Shown: positions 59,901-64,000 of the stretch, in pieces
Layout: the number at the start of each line of letters is the position of its first letter
Position numbering within the stretch: position 1 is the first letter of the stretch
Source of the DNA: Cyanoderma ruficeps
Taxonomy: Eukaryota > Chordata > Aves > Passeriformes > Timaliidae
DNA: 64,000 bases
Direction of reading: 5' to 3'
Assembly (NCBI GenBank): GCA_008694505.1
Contig: VZDJ01007753.1
Coordinates: 21,262,696-21,326,695, forward strand
Made by a program: the position numbers and the translations under genes
Notes under the pieces: generated by a model
What the model was told of the DNA's origin: nothing
Databases searched by the model: none
The model's input: only the letters and a program-made list of their open reading frames with translations

Positions 59901-62865
59901 TGGTGTGATTCTGCTGAGCCTGAAGACTGTCCTGAAATCCGTCTTTGCATGAACATTGTAGCTGTGAGGAATAGCATGCTGTCCAGTGGGTGCAGTCATC
60001 CAGCATTAAGAAGTAAACTGTGCAGATTGACACAAATAAGAAGATGGAATGGTGTGTTGTCACGTAGTTGTTTACATGTAGAAACAGTGAACACTAATTA
60101 AGTTCTAAAAATACACTAGCTGTATTTAAAAAAGGTACATAATAATAATTTCATACTATGTATTTGAGGGTGTAGTTATAGCTTGACTCAAGACTATGGC
60201 TAAACAGTGATGAAGATAAGTTTAGTTGAAAGTAGTGTAACTGTTTTCTCCTCTTCATAAGCACTGGAAAGTGAGACAACACCAGAACTATCCAGTAGAT
60301 GCTTCTAAAATACGTAGAGAAGAAATTTTTTTGTTTCCAACACTAATAACATTTCCAACATTGATAAAGACAGTATTGAACTTGTGAATGTGTCCCGTAT
60401 TTTAAGAGGAATCCAGCTTGCTGCTAGTGTTACAGCAAGGAAGTACACATCAGTAATTACAGCTATAATCCGCTTTCCTTTTTGCTTTTCTTCCAAAATT
60501 CCTCAAAAATTGAGTGTGTCAAAAGTGGTTTGAACTGGACATGGTATTTTAAATACTTTTTGACTGGCCAGAGCAATTATTTCTGCCAGTGGAAAAAGTT
60601 AAATAGGAGAGGGAAGTAGAATTTTTCAGTTCAAGTGTGCCAAGAAATGTGTTGCTTCTAGTAAAAGACTGACTTGGTGTACATAAGTGAAAATTGATTT
60701 GCTGAGTTCTCCTTGCTTCTAAAAATTCACTCCCAACCTCCTTCCTTTTTCATTTTGCATATAGAATTATAAAGTATCTGTATATACCTTTAGTATTGTA
60801 GAGGCACTTAGCACTGCGCAGATCCTCTGTTAGGAGTGCCAAGAATTTTCTTTTTATCACTGTTCAGCACATAATTTCCTATGCACTTTCCAGTCCGTAC
60901 AAGGAGAGTCGAGTCCCTTTTGCTTTAATTCTCTGTTTCTCCTTTCCTCCTGATTAGACTCCTCATTGGGTTCTTCTTGTTAAATCCCCATAGAAAGAAG
61001 GGTTCTATATGCAAGACTCTGAGTGCAAAAGGCAAGAAGCAGAGGAATCAGATGTGTTCTTTTTCCCCCTTCTCTGTACAGTACTTTTGGCAGACTAGTC
61101 TGTAGCTGTACACAAGATAGCTTTACCCTAAGAACCTCTTGTACCTCCTATTGCCACATCAGTGAGGCTGATCAGTCAATTCCTAAAGAACACAGAAAGC
61201 ATTAACAAAAAACCGGCAGATGCTTTCATTTCAAGGTTTTTAGAGGAAATATAAGGTGTAGCCTGGCAAATGGCCTGCTAAAATAGCATATTCTGTGTGC
61301 AGGACAGATGGAGCCAGCTAGCTCTTTTTGTTTTTTTCAGAGGATCTTTTTGCTTTGTTAGCACAGCTTTTTTGGTGGGAAAGATACTCCATACAATCCA
61401 GATCCTGAAAGAACAGAGAAATCATTTTCCCAATGACAGTTTCAGGGAGCAATACAGACAGGTTGTCCTTTTGCTTTTGATTTTCTCCATTTGAAAATGT
61501 ACTTTAATCTACTTTTAGTAGTTTGTTAAGTACCTTTAAGTAAAAATAACAGTCTGTTGGGCTAATGTGCCTAAAAAAAAAGTTACTGGTAAGGCTTCTT
61601 ACAAATATATACCAAGCAGAGCCAGAACACCTTTCACTTTCATCAAATCTAATGACACCTTTTCTGTGTTTCAGAATTAAAGTGGCTCAGCAATCAGTGA
61701 GCAAGTTAACTGCAGAGAAGAAAGTTGAAACGAAGAAAATCAATCCTACAGCTAGCCTGGTATGATCTGGTTTTCAGTATGACATTCCAAAGGGGCTTTG
61801 TGACACCATTCTTGTCATTCAGAACGATGGCTGGTTTCTACTGTTGTTGGAGAGTGATATTTTTAGTTTGAATGCAGCAGAGTGATTTTCTTCCCAAGGA
61901 GAAATGCTAAAGCTCATGCCCTATGGTAGTCAACAGTTATGTTTAACACTTAGGTCAATTGTGCCTAAGCATGGCTCTGCTATTTTAGATAACAAAAGGA
62001 GCTGCTTTTGTGGTTTCTTCTTTCTTTCCACTGTAGTCTCTTGTATTTTCTTCCATGCTTCAAAGTGCATTGAAGCTCACTGCATGTATTTTTCCAATGG
62101 CTGGAGTGTCTGGGTTTTTTTTCAAAACCTTGAAAATCTTGTTTTCTCTGTGGAATAGTGGTGGAAGGGATTAAATCCCCATTTTATTCCTTGTTATACA
62201 CCAGTGGTTTTGATACAACAGAGCTTGTATCAAGATCTAATAATATGCATTTTATATAAATCCTTTTTTTTGTCTGTGTGCAAGGCACATAGGTTAGACA
62301 AGCATTTCTCAAACTCTAGGAGGCAAGAGACCAAGGGAGGGAAATGTACATGAAGGAATCAGGGTATTTCCATTTCCAGCAGAGCATACCAGGTGCAGAT
62401 CAGGCAGCAGAGATATGAAGAACTGCACTCACCTGGGAAGAGGTCATTAAGCAAGATCATCTAGCTAATGCTAAATTGGAGCCTTTGTGTCAGCAGAAAC
62501 CATTGCAGACATGAGAAGGTATTGGAGTCACATGAATTTGAAATGTGTCTGATTTTCTCTAGCTGCACTGGTCTTCACAGATGTGTATTTTTAAGGGTAC
62601 ACAGTATTTAGCAAGTATGTAGTGTAAGCAAACCCAGCTTTTCCACAGCAAGTAATGTGTTTTAAAGTTTTAAATCTTCTTTGAGTGCTCCAAACATTTA
62701 TTAATTAAAGAAAACTGGAACTGTGACTTATCTTCTAGACCAAATGCTCATGGGAACTAGAGAGGAGATAGAAAATTATAGACAAGAATTATAGTAAAAC
62801 TCTTCATTTTTTTTGAACAGAAAGAAAGACTACGTCAGAAGGAAGCCAGTGTGACGGGCAACTGA
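347..62865 (+). CDS. FMN1: FMN1 (formin-1), 3' part: 11 exons, C-terminal FH2 and tail
   Basis: Formin-1 nucleates and elongates unbranched actin filaments through a dimeric FH2 domain, and works at cell junctions and with microtubules. Joining 347-408, 2545-2633, 7272-7401, 8839-8985, 12226-12285, 14216-14336, 27585-27677, 49896-49947, 53085-53234, 61675-61759 and 62821-62865 gives 344 residues with no frame break. Every border is GT-AG. The wording, including [30 protein letters not shown] and [20 protein letters not shown], fits FMN1 better than FMN2 as I remember them (FMN2 has an FLETTAY-type segment and ends in ISMKT). The first codon is split with the preceding exon outside the window, so this is a 5'-partial gene model. 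In mouse the end of this gene overlaps the limb-deformity locus, whose phenotype comes from lost GREM1 regulation. Confidence 0.96.
460..1325 (+). mobile_element. CR1 LINE copy 1, ORF2 fragment with internal deletion
   Basis: Broken ORF2 of a CR1 non-LTR retrotransposon. It opens with a stretch resembling the region upstream of the reverse transcriptase ([10 protein letters not shown] at about 463), then [13 protein letters not shown] at about 935-975, and the RT start [20 protein letters not shown] at about 1060-1118. After a VPVNWK motif near 1205 the text jumps to LDNALRDMV, which belongs at the ORF2 C-terminus, and then to the CR1 3' UTR (FLG and PVQGQEL reading) ending in ATTCTATGA near 1325. 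The central RT has therefore been lost. Stops and frameshifts show it is dead. A 187-codon minus-strand ORF over it is only an antisense shadow. Confidence 0.88.
1318..2402 (+). mobile_element. CR1 LINE copy 2, 5'-truncated RT to C-terminus
   Basis: A second CR1 piece follows the first directly. It begins inside the RT at [18 protein letters not shown] (1317-1370) and continues through SHSILLDKM, a VTSGVPQGS-like block near 1520-1560 and a LGPVLFN-like block near 1550. It then reads FADDTKLGG-like at about 1615-1640, [20 protein letters not shown] at about 2010-2065, and the C-terminal [10 protein letters not shown] at about 2262-2291 with [13 protein letters not shown] near 2315. Many frameshifts and stops are present. 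The 3' UTR is degraded, and no ATTCTATG octamer tail remains at its end. Confidence 0.88.
2545..2633 (+). CDS. FMN1: FMN1 exon b, FH2 domain (residues 22-51)
   Basis: This 89-bp exon follows the acceptor CACTCAG and ends in a split glutamine codon before GTAAGA. It reads [20 protein letters not shown] and goes on to ELKLLDKPE. The RAQ.DELEKI start and LDKPEQ end are conserved in the FMN family. The middle ([13 protein letters not shown]) differs from the KHGRSSKDKENAK-like text I remember for FMN2, which supports FMN1. The segment is charged and helical and links subdomains of the FH2 fold. Confidence 0.94.
2634..7271 (+). other. FMN1: FMN1 intron, 4.6 kb
   Basis: No gene or dated transposon was recognised. 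It holds a short TTAA/AATT-rich low-complexity patch at about 2928-2960 and several T-rich runs. The short ORFs on both strands have no protein-like composition. Confidence 0.8.
2928..2960. repeat. (TTAA)n low-complexity patch
   Basis: Imperfect tandem TTAA units in an intron, readable the same on both strands. Confidence 0.8.
7272..7401 (+). CDS. FMN1: FMN1 exon c, FH2 domain (residues 51-94)
   Basis: This 130-bp exon completes the split glutamine after CCCACAG and ends with AAG before GTAAGT. It reads [20 protein letters not shown], then [20 protein letters not shown], then VSK. The [11 protein letters not shown] and [11 protein letters not shown] wording is FMN1-type; the FMN2 counterpart is NFSERVFCILF and RRKLELLQKLCE as I remember it. 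It encodes helices of the FH2 core ahead of the GNYMN signature. Its GC content is clearly above that of the flanking introns, and it carries several CpGs. Confidence 0.96.
7402..8838 (+). other. FMN1: FMN1 intron, 1.4 kb
   Basis: AT-rich intron without recognised repeats or RNA. The acceptor is TTTTCCAG. Confidence 0.8.
8839..8985 (+). CDS. FMN1: FMN1 exon d, FH2 signature GNYMN (residues 95-143)
   Basis: This 147-bp, 49-codon exon lies in phase 0 between TTTTCCAG and GTAAGT. It reads [20 protein letters not shown], then [20 protein letters not shown], then PKLKDVKSR. The GNYMN motif (8893-8907, window residues 113-117) is the hallmark of FH2 domains. The LPKLKD lysine just after it probably matches the lysine found critical for barbed-end actin contact in yeast Bni1 and mDia1; I place this from memory and not by alignment. 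[10 protein letters not shown] and [12 protein letters not shown] fit FMN1. It is the best single exon for identifying the gene. Confidence 0.97.
8986..12225 (+). other. FMN1: FMN1 intron, 3.2 kb, with one CR1
   Basis: Contains the CR1 3' end at 10085-10533. The rest is AT-rich and shows no further gene or repeat that I recognise. Confidence 0.8.
10085..10533 (+). mobile_element. CR1 LINE 3' end, sense to FMN1
   Basis: 5'-truncated CR1. It covers the C-terminal ORF2 ([20 protein letters not shown], then [20 protein letters not shown]) and the 3' UTR, and ends in the typical octamer-like ATTCTGTGATTCT at 10521-10533. Frameshifts separate the readable blocks. Typical of the many short, 5'-truncated CR1 copies in bird genomes. 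Confidence 0.92.
12226..12285 (+). CDS. FMN1: FMN1 exon e, FH2 domain (residues 144-163)
   Basis: A 20-codon phase-0 exon between TCCTAG and GTAAAG reads [20 protein letters not shown]. It is an amphipathic helix of the FH2 post region and matches the FMN1 pattern [15 protein letters not shown]. The donor, AAG followed by GTAAAG, is adequate. It is short enough to be missed by gene finders, but is needed to keep the domain whole; because it is phase 0, skipping it would not shift the frame. Confidence 0.95.
12763..12799. repeat. AT-rich inverted repeat, 10-bp perfect arms
   Basis: GTATATGAAT at 12763-12772 is the exact reverse complement of ATTCATATAC at 12790-12799. The 17-nt spacer is itself nearly all A and T. 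It can fold as a hairpin or cruciform. Confidence 0.85.
13553..13640 (+). repeat. G/T-rich low-complexity stretch
   Basis: Irregular TTG, TTTTG and GTTTTGTTTG units with a GGGG run. Simple-sequence region; no protein-coding or RNA meaning seen. Confidence 0.75.
14195..14210 (+). repeat. (TTTG)4 microsatellite in the exon f acceptor
   Basis: Four perfect TTTG units run straight into TTTAG, the 3' splice site of the following exon. They take the place of a normal pyrimidine tract. Confidence 0.95.
14216..14336 (+). CDS. FMN1: FMN1 exon f, FH2 domain (residues 164-204)
   Basis: This 121-bp exon reads [20 protein letters not shown], then [20 protein letters not shown], and leaves one base of a split alanine before [14 protein letters not shown](F/L)F.AS..KFED..KDLRKLK is a hallmark of FMN1 and FMN2, and [15 protein letters not shown] fits FMN1. 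It encodes the start of the long charged helices of the FH2 post region, which take part in the head-to-tail dimer. The donor G/GTAACT is weaker than most others in this gene. Confidence 0.96.
20751..20787 (+). repeat. Short tandem duplication, 16-bp unit
   Basis: TACATCTGGGAGCAGG at 20751-20766 is repeated as TACATCTGGGAACAGG at 20772-20787, with one mismatch and a 5-bp spacer. Confidence 0.9.
27024..27057 (+). repeat. Perfect 17-bp tandem duplication
   Basis: TTGCACTTAAATGTAAG occurs twice in direct succession with no mismatch, so it is probably recent. It lies about 80 bp upstream of the long hairpin. Confidence 0.93.
27136..27230 (+). ncRNA. Candidate precursor-miRNA-like hairpin in FMN1 intron
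   Basis: About 95 nt fold back over their whole length. The outer arms CTGTTTC (27136-27142) and GAAACAG (27224-27230) are exact complements. The middle arms GGTTGAGTGTGGGATGCCT (27152-27170) and AGGCATCCTCCACTCACC (27203-27220) pair with one bulged T and one mismatch. The inner CTG-ATTGAT pairs with ATCAAT-C-CAG around a TAAA loop. The pairs were traced by hand. Size, mismatch pattern and sense orientation in an intron fit a miRNA precursor. It could instead be a small palindromic transposon remnant. I recognise no known miRNA seed, and expression cannot be judged from sequence. Confidence 0.4.
27585..27677 (+). CDS. FMN1: FMN1 exon g, FH2 domain (residues 204-235)
   Basis: This 93-bp exon between CTTGTAG and GTAACC has split alanine codons at both ends. 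It reads [20 protein letters not shown], then [11 protein letters not shown](H/Y)(L/M)QPFK is conserved between FMN1 and FMN2; KLEGFFQK with its double phenylalanine is FMN1-like. It belongs to the long helix at the end of the FH2 post region. It sits alone between introns of 13 and 22 kb, so recognising it depends on the protein match and not on clustering. Confidence 0.95.
29361..29880 (-). mobile_element. CR1 LINE 3' end, antisense to FMN1
   Basis: Read on the minus strand this is the CR1 ORF2 C-terminal region and 3' UTR. On the plus strand it begins AGAATGATTAAGGCTGGAAA, the reverse complement of a worn CR1 terminus. It continues with GTGAAGAAATTTTTCCCAA and the CAGGCTAAACACCCCCAGCT block typical of CR1. 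The right edge near 29880 is set by loss of similarity to the CR1 text I know. It is diverged and 5'-truncated. Confidence 0.92.
32440..32500 (+). repeat. Duplicated AT-rich unit
   Basis: ATTTCTTATAAATTTATT appears twice, separated by a TTAATTAATTTAA-like spacer. A local tandem duplication in low-complexity DNA. Confidence 0.85.
33432..33840 (+). mobile_element. CR1 LINE 3' end, sense, ORF2 C-terminus still open
   Basis: 5'-truncated CR1. From 33461 a frame of 123 codons stays open and reads the ORF2 C-terminus: [20 protein letters not shown], later [21 protein letters not shown] and [19 protein letters not shown]. The 3' end ATTCTCTGAATCTGTGA (about 33824-33840) is a worn CR1 octamer terminus. 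It lacks the reverse transcriptase core, so it codes for nothing functional. Confidence 0.93.
35060..35480. other. Candidate conserved noncoding element in the 22-kb intron
   Basis: A stretch free of repeats, with balanced base use and several homeodomain-like TTTATG/TTTATA/TTAC words, between AT-rich simple sequence. Only composition and word content support it; conservation was not tested. Confidence 0.25.
38920..38991 (+). repeat. Compound microsatellite (ATT)6(ACT)18
   Basis: Six ATT units pass without a break into eighteen perfect ACT units. The array ends in GCTACGGGA. An unread base follows at 39026. Confidence 0.97.
39026..39026. other. Ambiguous base (N)
   Basis: The only unread base in the window, 35 bp after a long trinucleotide array. 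It probably reflects polymorphism or poor read quality there. Confidence 0.99.
39668..39686. repeat. (TA)n microsatellite
   Basis: About nine TA units followed by a T run. Similar short TA tracts lie at 28942-28970 and 63849-63862. Confidence 0.9.
40640..41060. other. Candidate conserved noncoding element with GLI-like site
   Basis: GC content is higher than in its surroundings. It contains GACCACCAG at 40712-40720, seven of nine bases of the GLI consensus GACCACCCA, and homeodomain-like words (CATAAATCA near 40947). It lies in the part of FMN1 which in mouse carries GREM1 limb control elements. Not tested by alignment. Confidence 0.3.
44349..44851 (+). mobile_element. Degenerate solo LTR of an avian ERVL-type endogenous retrovirus
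   Basis: The start (TGTACTGGGTCCAGCTGGGA), a TTTTGGATTTGTGG block and a GTGTTGATAATACCAGG block match an LTR common in bird genomes as I remember it. So do AATGTCATGCTCAGCA near 44600 and a late CTGTGTTTATCTTGACCCAT followed by TTTTCTCACTTTTGCTCTTC. The LTR ends near GTTAACCCATGA. No gag, pol or env sequence flanks it, so it is a solo LTR left by recombination between two LTRs. The position where the TATA box would follow ATGCTCAGC reads AAAGAAAAAGG, so the promoter is probably dead. I could not find a clear target-site duplication. Confidence 0.82.
45797..46046. repeat. G/T-rich tract facing a C/A-rich tract
   Basis: 45797-45871 is made of TTGG, TTTTGG and TTTG words; 45956-46046 of AAAC, CCCAAA and AAACAAACAAA words. 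The second is roughly complementary to the first, with about 85 bp of ordinary sequence between them. In RNA the two could pair loosely. Confidence 0.7.
49896..49947 (+). CDS. FMN1: FMN1 exon h, end of FH2 helix (residues 235-252)
   Basis: This 52-bp exon between TTGGCAG and GTAAGG has a split alanine codon at its start and a split cysteine codon at its end. It reads [16 protein letters not shown]. The strongly charged helix and the LENAQK motif match FMN1. It is the shortest internal exon and follows the 22-kb intron. Its frame agrees with both neighbours, which is the main support for the exact borders. Confidence 0.92.
49948..53084 (+). other. FMN1: FMN1 intron, 3.1 kb
   Basis: Contains an AT-rich imperfect repeat of AATATTCAAATATACTAAAT-like units at 50940-51010 and a purine-rich stretch near 51050-51150. 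A 14-bp palindrome TAAAGAGCTCTTTA lies at 51882-51895 among three CTAAAGA words. No transposon or gene was recognised. Confidence 0.78.
50940..51010 (+). repeat. AT-rich imperfect tandem repeat
   Basis: Alternating ATTCAAATAT and ACTAAATAT words, about four degenerate copies. Confidence 0.75.
53085..53234 (+). CDS. FMN1: FMN1 exon i, C-terminal FH2 (residues 252-302)
   Basis: This 150-bp exon follows CCCTTACAG and leaves a split arginine before GTAAGG. It reads [20 protein letters not shown], then [20 protein letters not shown], then [19 protein letters not shown](I/V)(T/S)P and (V/I)W(Y/H)EF.SDFK are the conserved end of the formin-family FH2 domain, and [15 protein letters not shown] is FMN1 wording. 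This part closes the post subdomain, which the lasso of the partner subunit grips in the dimer. GC content is high for the region. Confidence 0.97.
55014..55140 (+). repeat. Diverged tandem duplication, 85-bp period
   Basis: TAGAATGACAGAAGAGCTGT (55015 on) recurs as TAGAATGGTGGAAAAGCTGT (55100 on); both are followed by TTTCATCA and, after some changes, by a TTTTGTA or TCTTGTA word. Confidence 0.8.
56106..56303 (+). repeat. Pentanucleotide array (TATGA)16 with a decayed flank
   Basis: Sixteen perfect TATGA units occupy 56221-56300. The 115 bp before them are built of broken units (GATATGG, TATGATAGG, TATGAA), the remains of an older, longer array. A minus-strand ORF repeating SYHII is an artefact of it. 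Confidence 0.96.
59150..59640 (-). mobile_element. CR1 LINE 3' end, antisense, interrupted by an insertion
   Basis: Read on the minus strand this is a CR1 3' end. Plus-strand landmarks are CAGGCTGGAAGGGACCACAG near 59160, CTCCCTGCTCAAGCAGGGTC near 59231, and CTGTTCCAGTGTGCAGTCAC near 59350. After a 150-bp interruption follow CACCCTCATTGTAAAAACC and the final block CCTGCTTAAAGTTTGTCCCC. A local expansion of the word CACAGTGGCTCA lies near 59175-59220. The plus-strand ORF at 59124-59504 is a chance frame across it. Confidence 0.85.
61675..61759 (+). CDS. FMN1: FMN1 exon j, start of basic C-terminal tail (residues 302-330)
   Basis: This 85-bp exon follows TGTTTCAG, completes the split arginine, and ends in phase 0 before GTATGA. 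It reads [20 protein letters not shown], then KINPTASL. The helical [23 protein letters not shown] segment is FMN1-specific in my memory. The cluster of lysines begins the C-terminal tail which in FMN1 and FMN2 carries the Spire-binding sequence. The donor GTATGA is the weakest of the window, though GT is present. Confidence 0.95.
61760..62820 (+). other. FMN1: Last FMN1 intron, 1.1 kb
   Basis: No repeat or gene recognised. The acceptor is preceded by a T run (CATTTTTTTTGAACAG). Confidence 0.8.
62821..62865 (+). CDS. FMN1: FMN1 last coding exon, Spire-binding tail and stop
   Basis: The final coding piece after TTGAACAG reads [14 protein letters not shown] followed by [15 protein letters not shown] is the conserved end of FMN1. 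In FMN-family formins the last roughly 30 residues form the formin-Spire interaction sequence, which binds the Spire KIND domain through basic residues and also helps processive elongation. The basic residues of this segment (K, R, R, K here, and the KK pairs in the exon before) are kept. Only 14 residues lie here, so gene finders may drop the exon. Confidence 0.95.
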   Translation, partial: KERLRQKEASVTGN

Positions 62866-64000
62866 AAGAAGATGAATGAAAATGATGAAGTGATTTCATA
62901 CCTTGCCTGATGCTTTACTACACCAATGACCCAGGAAGCACCTTATGTTAGATACTGAATTCTGCTTTGCTGATCTGTCCCAAGACAATCCATTAAAGAC
63001 TTTTGAGTTCCTTCAGAGGGGTTTGTATGTTCAGTGGAGGGAATTCTAAGAAGGTTTTTACATGGAAAGTCAATTTTTGTTTTCTGTAACTCTTCCTTAC
63101 ATTGCTTAAAATGCATCTTGTTGTTAATGGTTAATTAAAATATTCTGTGCATAATGTATTAATATGGACGAGCTAAAATGAACATTTTGGATGCTGATTT
63201 AAGTAGTGACTAACAACCTGTAGGTTATTTACAGGGCTTTATATAGATGAGAGCAAATATGCCATTCAGTTCACAAAGGTCTATGGCATCATACTTTTTG
63301 TTACTTCAGCAGTAACTGAGGTAAAATTGACTGATTCTAAATAATTTTACAGTGTCTAAGTATTGGATGCATCTTTCTAAAACTGATTAAATGTAATTAA
63401 AGATTCATGCTGTATTTTACTACAAATATTTTTATAGAAGCTTCAGCTTATGCCATTCATGGAAATGGGAGAAATATTTTGCACATAAAAAGGAATATTA
63501 AAATTCTTTAGTTTTATGACTGATGGCATAACTGATTTATTATTTTTATGATTTTAATCTAACATTTCCTAAATTTTGAGCTTCAAAAGAAAAAGTGATG
63601 AAATGTATATTTTTATCTCACTATATATTGCAAATAGCAGTTCCATAAAGTGATAAGTTTATAGGTCATTATTCATTAAGATACAATATCTCTCCATGAA
63701 GTTATGCATTTGCCATTAAATATTTGACTGTTAATTCAGTTGAAAGCTCTCTTTTTAACAGCAAATATCTCACTCTAAAATACATTATGCAGCCTGCTCT
63801 TGTCCCCCTATATCTGTATGAAGAATGTGTCCAGCATACCTATATTTTATATATATATATACATAATATAGTAAGTAAAACTTCAGAAAGAAATAACAGG
63901 ATCTTGCTGTCCACCTGTAACATTATAACCATTGCCAGAAAGTGGCAGAGCCTGAAAATAACCCTTCTGAATATCTACCATTATGTGAAGATTTTTACTG
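62866..64000 (+). other. FMN1: FMN1 3' UTR, end not fixed
   Basis: AT-rich sequence after the stop. No canonical AATAAA was found between the stop and the window end. ATTAAA variants occur at 62992-62997, 63134-63139, 63386-63391, 63396-63401, 63497-63502 and 63715-63720. Several 3' ends are therefore possible, and the UTR may run past the window. A short TA array lies near 63849-63862. Confidence 0.7.
63386..63401 (+). terminator. Paired ATTAAA poly(A) signals
   Basis: Two ATTAAA hexamers 10 bp apart, followed within about 25 bases by a T-rich stretch (TGCTGTATTTTACT). This is the most signal-like of the ATTAAA sites, but usage cannot be shown from sequence. Confidence 0.35.

Larger units (their letters stand above)
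53235..61674 (+). other. FMN1: FMN1 intron, 8.4 kb
   Basis: Contains a diverged 85-bp tandem duplication (55014-55140), the pentanucleotide array (56106-56303) and an antisense CR1 (59150-59640) with an internal insertion. A small duplication of ACACAGAGTGTA lies at 59688-59724. The stretch 53330-53800 is repeat-free with retained CpGs. Nothing else was recognised. Confidence 0.78.

Noticed and set aside
347..62865. Assignment to FMN2 instead of FMN1
   Set aside because: Exons b, c, d, i, j and k carry FMN1-type wording ([56 protein letters not shown]) that FMN2 does not have as I remember it.
1..64000. CRISPR arrays, bacterial operons, tRNA or rRNA genes
   Set aside because: None seen; intron-exon structure and CR1 elements show vertebrate nuclear DNA.

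Overview
This window is AT-rich vertebrate DNA, most probably from a bird. It carries the 3' part of one gene, FMN1 (formin-1), on the + strand. The avian reading rests on several CR1 LINE remnants with the typical bird/reptile CR1 reverse-transcriptase wording and 3' end, and on a degenerate solo LTR that I recognise as an avian ERVL-type LTR. The species cannot be told. A single ambiguous base at 39026 points to a draft assembly.

Eleven coding exons can be read with GT-AG borders: 347-408, 2545-2633, 7272-7401, 8839-8985, 12226-12285, 14216-14336, 27585-27677, 49896-49947, 53085-53234, 61675-61759 and 62821-62865 (stop included). Their phases join without a break into 344 residues. These hold roughly the C-terminal two thirds of the FH2 actin-nucleation domain, including the GNYMN signature, then the short basic tail that in FMN-family formins binds Spire. 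The gene's start, FH1 region and first part of FH2 lie upstream of the window. After the stop comes 3' UTR, probably to or near the window end, with ATTAAA-type but no AATAAA poly(A) signals.

The rest is intronic. Introns are modest up to 14 kb, then very large (about 13.2, 22.2 and 8.4 kb). Repeats recognised: two CR1 pieces joined head to tail at 460-2402, CR1 3' ends at 10085-10533 (+), 29361-29880 (-), 33432-33840 (+) and 59150-59640 (-), one solo LTR at 44349-44851, a compound trinucleotide array at 38920-38991 and a pentanucleotide array at 56106-56303.

No operon, defence system, CRISPR array or other new gene system is present. The points most worth a second look are a 95-nt precursor-miRNA-like hairpin at 27136-27230, the CR1 chimera joined at an octamer of microhomology, and the setting itself: in mammals this 3' part of FMN1 holds long-range limb enhancers of the neighbouring GREM1 gene, so the big introns here are good places to look for the bird counterparts.
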